Program-made: the position numbers and the translations under genes
In this document: one piece after another, positions 57,601 through 64,000 of the stretch
Layout of the letters: each line of letters opens with the position of its first letter
How positions within the stretch are numbered: the stretch's first letter is position 1
DNA from: Streptomyces durmitorensis
GTDB lineage: Bacteria > Actinomycetota > Actinomycetes > Streptomycetales > Streptomycetaceae
DNA length: 64,000 nucleotides
Direction: 5' to 3'
Assembly: GCF_023498005.1 (NCBI RefSeq)
Contig: NZ_CP097289.1
Span: forward strand, 8,804,001-8,868,000
The notes under the pieces: model-generated
What the model saw: the letters and a program-made list of their open reading frames with translations, nothing else
What the model was told of the DNA's origin: nothing
The model's database searches: none

Positions 57601-60600
57601 CGGGAGCGGTCCACCGCCGATGGCTGGCGGTATCGGGTCGAGTGGCGGTCGGTTGCCGCAGGGAGTCGGCGACTGGACGGTGCCTGGCTGGTTGTCGCAC
57701 CGACCGGTGAAGAGCGCGCCGAGTGGGTGCGTGAGTCGCTGACGCGGAACGGCGCGGACGACGTGCACGTCCTGCACGTGGACCCGGCGGAGTCGGTCGA
57801 CTGGGCGGAGCCGTTGGCCGGGCTTCCGTCTCTGGGCGGAGTCGTTTCGCTGCTGGGGCTCGCTGACGCGGGCGCATCGTCCGTGCCTGCGGGTGTGGCG
57901 GCCACGATCGGGCTCTTACGAGCGCTCGGTGACGCGGACGTGTCCGCACCGCTGTGGTGCCTGACGTCGGGCGCGGTCTCGGTGGGCGAGAGCGAGAGCG
58001 TTGCCGGGTTCGAGCAGTCGATGCTGTGGGGCCTTGGCCGGGTGGCCGCGCTGGAACACCCCAACCGCTGGGGCGGATTGGTCGACCTGCCCGAGACGCA
58101 GGGCGAGACGCAGGACGAGACGCAGAACGAGAAGACCGGAGACCTCCTCGCCTCGGCCCTCGCCGAACCGACGGGCCCCGCCGAGACGACCGGCGAAGAC
58201 CAGATCGCCCTGCGCGGCAACGAGATCCTCGGCCGCAGACTCGTCCCCGCCCCGCTGGGCGGCGACACTTCCGGCGAGAACTGGTCGCCGCGCGGCACGG
58301 TCCTCGTCACCGGCGGCACCGGCGCCCTGGGCGGCCACGTGGCGCGCTGGCTGGCGACGCACGGAGCCGAGCACATCGTGCTGGCAGCCCGCCGCGGCCG
58401 GGCCGCACAAGGGGCGGATGAGCTGGAGGCCGAGCTCGTGGAGCTGGGCGCGCGCGTCACGTTCGCCACCTGTGACGTGGCCGACCGGAACGCCGTCGCG
58501 GCGCTGCTTGAGAGCGTCCCGGCGCTCACCGCCGTCGTGCACACGGCAGGCGTCGAGCGCTCGGCCGCTCTCGCCGACCTCGAACCGGACGACCTCACCG
58601 GGTTCGGTGAGGTCTTGGCGGCGAAGGTCGACGGCGCGCGCAATCTGCACGAGCTCCTTGCCGACGCGCAGTTGGACGCGTTCGTGCTGTTCTCGTCCAT
58701 CGCCGGAGTGTGGGGCAGCGGCGGCCAGGCAGCCTATGGGGCGGCCAACGCCTACCTGGACGCCCTCGCAGACCACCGCAGGGCTGCCGGTCTGCCCGCC
58801 ACGGCCGTGGCATGGGGCCCGTGGGGCGGCGGCGGCATGGTCGAGGACTCCGGGCAGGCCGCCCACCTCCAGCGCCTCGGCCTCATCACGATGGACCCCG
58901 AGGCGGCGCTCGCCGGTCTCGGCTCGGCCATCGAACACGGAGACGGCAAGGTAACCGTCGCCGACGTCGACTGGACCCGGTTCGCGGGCACCTTCATGGC
59001 CCAGCGCCCGAGCGCGCTCCTGAGTGAACTCCCCGAGGTGCGCGCCGCGTTCGACTCCGCTACCGCCGAGCAGGGCAGCACGTCGGCTCTCGCGCAGCGG
59101 CTCGCGGGCCTTGACGAGGCCGAGCAGGAGCGGCAGCTCACCGAGCTGGTCCGGTCCGAGGCGGCCGCGGTGCTCGGCCATGCGTCCGCTGACGCGTTCT
59201 CCGCCACGCGTGCCTTCAGGGAGCTCGGCTTCGACTCGCTGACGGCCGTGGAACTGCGCGCACGCCTCAGCGAGGCCACCGGCATCGCCCTGCCCGCGGC
59301 CGTGGTGTTCGACTACCCGACGGCCGCGGCCCTGGCGGCCTATCTGCGCGTGGAACTGTCCGGGGCCGCGCCCACCGCCTCCGTCCCCAGCGCTGTGTCC
59401 GGTGTGACCGACGAGCCGATCGCGATCGTGTCGATGGCGTGCCGGTTCCCGGGCGGTGTGGCGAGCCCGGAGGACCTGTGGGACGTCCTGCTGTCCGGCG
59501 GGGACGCGGTGACGGAGTTCCCCACCGACCGCGGCTGGGACGTCGAGGCGTTGTACAACCCCGACCCGGACGCGGCGAGCGTCGGCACGTCGTACTCCCG
59601 CATGGGCGCATTCCTCGACCAAGTGGCGGACTTCGACCCGACGTTCTTCGGGATCTCGCCGCGTGAGGCCCTCGCCATGGACCCGCAGCAGCGACTGCTC
59701 CTCGAAACCTCCTGGGAGGCCTTCGAGAGGGCGGGCATTGACCCCAACTCACTGCGTGGCAGCAGCTCGGGCGTGTTCGTCGGCACGAACGGCCAGGACT
59801 ACACGACGCTGATGATGGCCGCGCCGGACAGCGTCGACGGCTACTTCGGCACCGGCAGCGCGGCGAGTGTCATCTCCGGCCGCCTGTCGTACACGTTCGG
59901 CCTCGAAGGCCCCGCGGTGACGGTGGACACGGCGTGCTCGTCGTCCCTGGTCGCCCTGCACCTTGCGGTACAAGCCCTGCAGAAGGGTGAGTGCGAACTG
60001 GCCCTCGCGGGCGGCGTGACGGTGATGTCCACGCCGGCCGCGTTCGTGGAGTTCAGCCGCCAGCGCGGGCTTTCGGTCGACGGCCGGTGCAAGGCCTTCG
60101 GAGCGGACGCGGACGGCACCGGCTGGGGCGAGGGCATCGGCATGCTGCTCGTGGAGCGCCTCTCGGACGCACAGCGCAACGGCCACCAAGTCCTCGCGGT
60201 CGTACGGGGATCCGCCGTCAACCAGGACGGCGCTTCCAACGGCCTGACCGCCCCGAACGGCCCCTCGCAGCAGCGGGTCATCCGGGCAGCGCTGGAGGCA
60301 ACGGGCCTCGTGCCGTCCGATGTCGACGCGGTCGAGGCGCACGGCACCGGCACCAAGCTGGGCGACCCGATCGAGGCGCAGGCGCTCCTCGCGACGTACG
60401 GCCAGGACCGTCCCGCCGAACGGCCGCTGTGGCTCGGTTCGATCAAGTCGAACATCGGCCACACGCAGGCGGCTGCCGGTGTGGCGGGTGTGATCAAGAT
60501 GGTCATGTCGATGCGGCACGGAGTACTGCCGCGCACGCTGCACGCGGACGAACCGTCACCGCACGTGGACTGGTCCACGGGTGCGGTGGAGTTGCTGACG

Positions 60601-63600
60601 GAGACGCGCCCGTGGCCGGAGACGGGTCAGCCGTGGCGGGCCGGTGTGTCGTCGTTCGGCTTCAGCGGCACGAACGCCCACGCCATCATCGAGCAGGCCC
60701 CGCAGACCCCTGAGATCGAGCAGGAAGACCTCCCGGAGCCGCTGCCGGCCGGCACGGCCCTCCCGTGGACGCTGTCGGCCAACACCCCCGAGGCGCTGCG
60801 GGAGCAGGCAGCACGGCTCAAGGCCTTCGTGGACGGATCGCCTGACCTGGCCGTGGCGGACGTGGCCCGTGCGCTGGCGTTCTCACGGGCCGTCCTTGAC
60901 CACCGCGCGGTGGTGGTCGCCGCGGAGCCCGCAGAGTTCCAGTCGGCTCTGAGTGCGCTGGCCGAGGGGCGTGGCGGCGCGGGTGTCGTGGTGGGTGAGG
61001 CGGTGCCGCAGCGACTTGGCTTCTTGTTCTCGGGTCAGGGTTCGCAGCGGCTGGGGATGGGGCGTGAACTGGCGTCCCGTTTCCCGGTGTTCGCCGAGGC
61101 TCTGGATGCTGTGCTTGCGGAATTTGGGCCTGAGGTCCGTGAGGTGTTGTTCGGTGAGGATGCCGATGCGCTGAACGAGACGGGTGTGACGCAGCCCGCT
61201 CTGTTCGCGGTCGAGGTGGCGTTGTTCCGGCTCCTGCGGTCGTGGGGTGTGCGGCCGGATGTGCTGGCGGGGCATTCGATCGGTGAGTTGGCTGCGGCTC
61301 ATGTGTCGGGTGTGTGGTCGCTGGCGGACGCGGTCAAGGTGGTGTCGGCGCGTGGTGCGTTGATGCAGGCGCTGCCGTCTGGCGGTGCGATGGTCGCGAT
61401 CCAGGCGTCCGAGGGCGAGGTTGGGTCGGATCTGCCGGAGACCGTCGGTATCGCTGCGGTCAACGGCCCTGCCTCGGCGGTCATTTCTGGTGTCGACGGT
61501 GACGTGGAAATGGTGGCTGAGCGTTGGCGTGAGGCGGGGCGGAAGGTGTCTCGCCTGAAGGTCAGTCACGCGTTCCACTCGCCGTTGATGGACCCGATGC
61601 TTGACGACTTCCGCCGAGTGCTGGAAGCAGTGTCGTACGAGGCGCCCGAGATCCCCATCGTGTCCACGCTGACCGGCGTCCGCGCCACCGCCGAGGAACT
61701 CGCTTCCCCGGAGTACTGGGTGCGGCACGTACGCGAGTCCGTGCGCTTTGCCGACGCCGTGAGTACGTTGCGGGACGAGGGTGTGACCACGTTCGTCGAG
61801 GTCGGCCCCGGCGGCACGCTGTCCGCGCTGGGCCAGGAGTCCGCGCCGGAAGCGGCCTTCGTACCGACGCTGCGCGGCGACCGCCCGGAGGCGGTGGCCG
61901 CCACCACGGCTGTCGGGAAGTTGCACGTACGCGGTGTCGAGGTGGACTGGGAGGCGTTCCTCGCCGGTCGTGGCACGCGGCGGGTGGACCTGCCGACGTA
62001 CGCGTTCCAGCGTGAGCGCTTCTGGCTGGACGCACCGGCCGCAGAGGAGAACTCCGAGCGGATATCGCCGGTGGAGGCGCGGTTCTGGGAGGTCGTGGAG
62101 GAGGGCGACATCGCGGATCTCGCTCACACGCTGGGCGTGTCGTCCGACGACCCGTTGAGCGCGGTGCTGCCCCATCTGTCCGCGTGGCGTCGGAAGCAGC
62201 GGGAGCGGTCCACCGCCGATGGCTGGCGGTATCGGGTCGAGTGGCGGTCGGTTGCCGCAGGGAGTCGGCTACTGGACGGTGCCTGGCTGGTTGTCGCACC
62301 GACCGGTGAGGAGCGCGCCGAGTGGGTCGGCGACGCGCTGACCCGCAACGGTGCGGACGATGTGTACGTCCTGCACGTGGACGCGGAAGCGGTGCACTGG
62401 GACCAGCAGTTGGCCGGTCTGTCGGATCTGAACGGCGTGGTCTCCTTGCTGGGGCTCGCTGATGCGGGTGATTCGACCGTGCCTGCGGGTGTCGTGGCCA
62501 CGGTGGGGCTGTTGCAGGCGCTGGGTGAGGCGGATGTGCCGCTGTGGTGCTTGACCTCGGGCGCGGTGTCGGTGGGCGCGGACGATGTGGTTGCCGGGTT
62601 CGAGCAGTCGATGCTGTGGGGCCTTGGCCGGGTGGCCGCGCTGGAGCAGCCCGGCCGCTGGGGCGGTCTCGTTGATCTGCCCGAGGCGCAGGACGACGGG
62701 GCCGGTGATCTGCTGGCTGCCGTGCTCGCCGGGACCAGTGGCGAGGACCAGGTCGCGTTGCGCGGTGGCAAGATCCTCAGCCGCAGGCTGGTCACCGCTC
62801 CGGTGGGCAAGGCGTCCGGGGACGCTTGGTCGCCGCGTGGCACCGTGCTTGTCACCGGTGGCACCGGCGCCCTCGGCGGCCACGTGGCGCGCTGGCTGGC
62901 GGCGCACGGGGCCGAGCACCTGCTGCTGACCAGCAGGCGTGGACTGGACGCCGACGGCGCGGAGGAACTGCGCGCCGAGCTGACCGAGTTGGGTGCCCAG
63001 GTCACGATCGCGGCCTGCGACGCGGCCGATCGCGATGCGTTGGCGGATGTCCTTGCGTCCGTCCCCACCGAGTTCCCGCTCACCGCGGTCGTACATGCGG
63101 CAGGCATCGAGCGTTCGGCGGCCCTCGCCGACCTCGACCTCGGCGACCTCTCCGAGTTCTCCGACGTACTGACGGCGAAGGTCGACGGCGCGCGCAATCT
63201 GCACGAGCTCCTCGCTGACACGCAGTTGGACGCGTTCGTGCTGTTCTCGTCCATCGCCGGAGTGTGGGGCAGCAGCGGGCAGGGCGCGTACGCGGCTGCC
63301 AACGCGTACCTCGATGCTCTCGCCGGGCACCGCCGAGCGGCCGGTCTACCTGCCACAGCCGTCGCATGGGGCCCGTGGGGCGGTGGCGGCATGGTCGCGA
63401 CCACCGAGCAGGCCACGCAGCTGCACCGCTGGGGTCTGGCGACGATGGATCCGGATGTGGCTGTCGCCGGCCTGGCCACGGCCCTGGAGCGCGGGGACGG
63501 GAACATCGTCGTCGCCGACGTCGACTGGACCCGGTTCGCAGGCACCTTCATGGCGCAGCGCCCCAGCGCCCTGCTCGGTGAACTGCCCGAGGTGCGTGCG

Positions 63601-64000
63601 GCGTTCGATGCCGCTCCGGCAGAGCTGGGCAGCACGTCGGCACTCGCACAGCGGCTCGCGGGCCTCGATGAGGCCGAGCAGGAGCGGCAGCTCACCGAGC
63701 TGGTCCGGTACGAGGCTGCCGCGGTGCTGGGCCACGTGTCCGGTGACGCCCTCTCGCCGACGCGTGCCTTCAAGGAGCTCGGCTTCGACTCGCTGACGGC
63801 CGTGGAGCTGCGCGCACGGCTCCGCGAGGCCACCGGCATCGCCCTGCCCGCGACCCTGGTGTTTGACTACCCGACGGCCGCGGCCCTGGCGGCCTATCTG
63901 CGCGTGGAACTGTCCGGCGTGGACGCAACGCCCACCCCCACCAACCCTGTTGCTGTGTCCGGTGTGACCGACGAGCCGATCGCGATCGTGTCGATGGCGT
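54700..64000 (+). CDS. Type I modular polyketide synthase, modules 3 and 4 and start of module 5 (runs off window)
   Basis: Open for 3100 codons to the window end. An N-terminal coiled-coil docking helix (LRDYLKRATTDLRTARRRLR) would pair with the PKS1 tail. Module 3: KS (Cys206), AT (Ser660; HAFH 757-760, malonyl-type), KR (from about 1199), ACP (Ser1513). Module 4: KS (Cys1746), AT (Ser2193; HAFH 2290-2293, malonyl-type), KR (from about 2714), ACP (Ser3031). Both KRs have VWGS, lack LDD and are A-type, so two hydroxyls of like configuration are predicted. Module 5 KS starts at 63970. AAGGAG (54684-54689) precedes the ATG. A TTA codon is at 57916-57918 (residue 1073) in the module 3 KR structural half. 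Confidence 0.95.
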   Translation, partial: MQNEDKLRDYLKRATTDLRTARRRLREVEERENEPIAIIGMSCRYPGGVESPEDLWQLVAEGRDAVVEFPADRGWDVESLYDPDPEHAGTSITRHGGFLQGAAGFDPAFFGVSPREAAAMDPQQRLLLETSWEAFERAGIDPAQARDSRTGVFAGVMYNDYATRLPQAPEGFEGFLANGSAGSIASGRIAYTLGLVGPAVTVDTACSSSLVALHLAMVALRRDECSLALAGGATFMSTPRTFVEYSRQRALSVDGRCKAFSDSADGTGWGEGVGMLLVERLSDAQRNGHPILAVVRGSAVNQDGASHGLTAPNGPSQQTVINQALASARLTAAQVDAVEAHGTGTTLGDPIEAQALIATYGAEREADRPLLLGSLKSNIGHSQAAAGAGGIIKMVMAMRHGMLPKTLHVDEPSSHVDWSAGTVELLTEGQSWPESGEPRRAGVSSFGVSGTNAHVILEEAPTPEPAPTADAEAPEPTAATELPAPTVTPWVLSARTPDALRAQADRLRSAVEASADFDPAGIGFSLATTRSLFEHRAVLIAEDRTTTTERLTALAEGRGGAGVAVGEAAPHRLGFLFSGQGSQRLGMGRELAARFPVFAEALDAVLGEFDPAVREVLFGEDADALNETGITQPALFAVEVALFRLLESWGVRPDVLAGHSIGELAAAHVAGVWSLADAVKVVSARAGLMQALPSGGAMVAIQATEAEVASDLSETVGIAAVNGPSSVVISGVAGDVEAVAERWREAGRKVSRLKVSHAFHSPLMDPMLDEFRRVLEGVSYEAPAIPLVSTLTGARVTAEELGSAEYWVRHVRESVRFHGAVLGLREQGVDVFLEVGPGGVLSGLGQLSAPEAAFVPTLRGDRSELVALTTAIGQLHVRGVPVDLTALFDGSGATRVDLPTYAFQREHYWLDAPAAEESAERISPVEARFWEVVEEGDPADLARTLGVSSDDPLSAVLPRLSAWRRKQRERSTADGWRYRVEWRSVAAGSRRLDGAWLVVAPTGEERAEWVRESLTRNGADDVHVLHVDPAESVDWAEPLAGLPSLGGVVSLLGLADAGASSVPAGVAATIGLLRALGDADVSAPLWCLTSGAVSVGESESVAGFEQSMLWGLGRVAALEHPNRWGGLVDLPETQGETQDETQNEKTGDLLASALAEPTGPAETTGEDQIALRGNEILGRRLVPAPLGGDTSGENWSPRGTVLVTGGTGALGGHVARWLATHGAEHIVLAARRGRAAQGADELEAELVELGARVTFATCDVADRNAVAALLESVPALTAVVHTAGVERSAALADLEPDDLTGFGEVLAAKVDGARNLHELLADAQLDAFVLFSSIAGVWGSGGQAAYGAANAYLDALADHRRAAGLPATAVAWGPWGGGGMVEDSGQAAHLQRLGLITMDPEAALAGLGSAIEHGDGKVTVADVDWTRFAGTFMAQRPSALLSELPEVRAAFDSATAEQGSTSALAQRLAGLDEAEQERQLTELVRSEAAAVLGHASADAFSATRAFRELGFDSLTAVELRARLSEATGIALPAAVVFDYPTAAALAAYLRVELSGAAPTASVPSAVSGVTDEPIAIVSMACRFPGGVASPEDLWDVLLSGGDAVTEFPTDRGWDVEALYNPDPDAASVGTSYSRMGAFLDQVADFDPTFFGISPREALAMDPQQRLLLETSWEAFERAGIDPNSLRGSSSGVFVGTNGQDYTTLMMAAPDSVDGYFGTGSAASVISGRLSYTFGLEGPAVTVDTACSSSLVALHLAVQALQKGECELALAGGVTVMSTPAAFVEFSRQRGLSVDGRCKAFGADADGTGWGEGIGMLLVERLSDAQRNGHQVLAVVRGSAVNQDGASNGLTAPNGPSQQRVIRAALEATGLVPSDVDAVEAHGTGTKLGDPIEAQALLATYGQDRPAERPLWLGSIKSNIGHTQAAAGVAGVIKMVMSMRHGVLPRTLHADEPSPHVDWSTGAVELLTETRPWPETGQPWRAGVSSFGFSGTNAHAIIEQAPQTPEIEQEDLPEPLPAGTALPWTLSANTPEALREQAARLKAFVDGSPDLAVADVARALAFSRAVLDHRAVVVAAEPAEFQSALSALAEGRGGAGVVVGEAVPQRLGFLFSGQGSQRLGMGRELASRFPVFAEALDAVLAEFGPEVREVLFGEDADALNETGVTQPALFAVEVALFRLLRSWGVRPDVLAGHSIGELAAAHVSGVWSLADAVKVVSARGALMQALPSGGAMVAIQASEGEVGSDLPETVGIAAVNGPASAVISGVDGDVEMVAERWREAGRKVSRLKVSHAFHSPLMDPMLDDFRRVLEAVSYEAPEIPIVSTLTGVRATAEELASPEYWVRHVRESVRFADAVSTLRDEGVTTFVEVGPGGTLSALGQESAPEAAFVPTLRGDRPEAVAATTAVGKLHVRGVEVDWEAFLAGRGTRRVDLPTYAFQRERFWLDAPAAEENSERISPVEARFWEVVEEGDIADLAHTLGVSSDDPLSAVLPHLSAWRRKQRERSTADGWRYRVEWRSVAAGSRLLDGAWLVVAPTGEERAEWVGDALTRNGADDVYVLHVDAEAVHWDQQLAGLSDLNGVVSLLGLADAGDSTVPAGVVATVGLLQALGEADVPLWCLTSGAVSVGADDVVAGFEQSMLWGLGRVAALEQPGRWGGLVDLPEAQDDGAGDLLAAVLAGTSGEDQVALRGGKILSRRLVTAPVGKASGDAWSPRGTVLVTGGTGALGGHVARWLAAHGAEHLLLTSRRGLDADGAEELRAELTELGAQVTIAACDAADRDALADVLASVPTEFPLTAVVHAAGIERSAALADLDLGDLSEFSDVLTAKVDGARNLHELLADTQLDAFVLFSSIAGVWGSSGQGAYAAANAYLDALAGHRRAAGLPATAVAWGPWGGGGMVATTEQATQLHRWGLATMDPDVAVAGLATALERGDGNIVVADVDWTRFAGTFMAQRPSALLGELPEVRAAFDAAPAELGSTSALAQRLAGLDEAEQERQLTELVRYEAAAVLGHVSGDALSPTRAFKELGFDSLTAVELRARLREATGIALPATLVFDYPTAAALAAYLRVELSGVDATPTPTNPVAVSGVTDEPIAIVSMA
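57583..57670. repeat. 88-bp exact repeat shared by modules 3 and 4 (partner 62182-62269)
   Basis: This stretch, encoding the AT-KR linker and the first KR structural strand, is identical to 62182-62269. After one mismatch the identity resumes for about 39 bp. The surrounding AT regions are also near-identical at the same 4599-bp offset. It marks recent duplication or gene conversion between neighbouring modules. Confidence 0.85.
59392..59440. repeat. 49-bp exact repeat at ACP-KS linkers (partner 63952-64000)
   Basis: The linker and first residues of the module 4 KS are identical to those of the module 5 KS up to the last base of the window. Just upstream, 59311-59363 equals 63865-63917. The module 5 KS is therefore probably another near copy. 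Confidence 0.85.

Overview
The window is very GC-rich with strong G/C bias at third codon positions, AGGAGG-type ribosome binding sites, Tat-exported enzymes, AraC/TetR/MerR/SpoIIE-phosphatase regulators, rare TTA codons and giant type I polyketide synthase (PKS) genes. Together these point to a Streptomyces or very close actinomycete chromosome.

Layout. 1-6.3 kb: the 3' part of a secreted S1 serine protease, a strong bidirectional terminator, and a leftward run of small metabolic genes: an alpha/beta hydrolase-MerR operon with its own MerR-type operator, a GNAT acetyltransferase, an SDR oxidoreductase, an MBL-fold hydrolase and a DinB-like protein. 6.5-12.5 kb: three exported enzymes, namely a PL5-like alginate lyase-family protein, a penicillin-binding/class C beta-lactamase-type hydrolase and a Tat-dependent GH78 alpha-L-rhamnosidase behind a perfect LacI-type palindrome. 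12.9-20 kb: a GT-C-like membrane protein, an aldo/keto reductase, a PAS-GAF-SpoIIE-HATPase phosphatase, an exported agmatine deiminase-like protein and a divergent TetR regulator. 20-24.5 kb: an AraC regulator facing three tandem alpha/beta hydrolases, the first of them a chloroperoxidase-type gene with one in-frame TGA. 24.5-29.6 kb: a short leader-like ORF with a downstream hairpin, then xdhABC (xanthine dehydrogenase and its maturation factor). 29.7-31.8 kb: a RibD/DHFR-like protein and a large hydrolase-like protein whose nucleophile Ser is replaced by Gly.

32.1-64 kb looks like one natural-product gene cluster that continues past the right edge. Its left arm is a leftward operon: KASIII, ACP, KASII, a second KASIII-like enzyme, a carboxymuconolactone-decarboxylase-like domain fused to a P450-type ferredoxin, and a cytochrome P450. 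Upstream of it lie a 69-aa ORF and a TPR/HTH regulator containing a TTA codon. A 1.6-kb gene-poor divergent region separates the regulator from two rightward PKS genes. PKS1 is degenerate KS-AT-ACP (loading), KS-AT(methylmalonyl)-KR-ACP, KS-AT(malonyl)-DH-ER-KR-ACP. PKS2 is KS-AT(malonyl)-KR-ACP twice, then the start of another KS. Both PKS genes also carry a TTA codon, so the late-expressed leucyl tRNA BldA probably gates the regulator and the synthase.

The product is not identifiable from this window. The KAS/ACP/P450 operon next to a loading module with an atypical acyltransferase suggests, by inference only, a dedicated starter or acyl-side-chain supply route. The most interesting points are the regulator-plus-peptide pair, the three TTA codons, the degenerate loading KS, the altered enoylreductase, the fused decarboxylase-ferredoxin protein and the 22-bp triple repeat upstream of PKS1.
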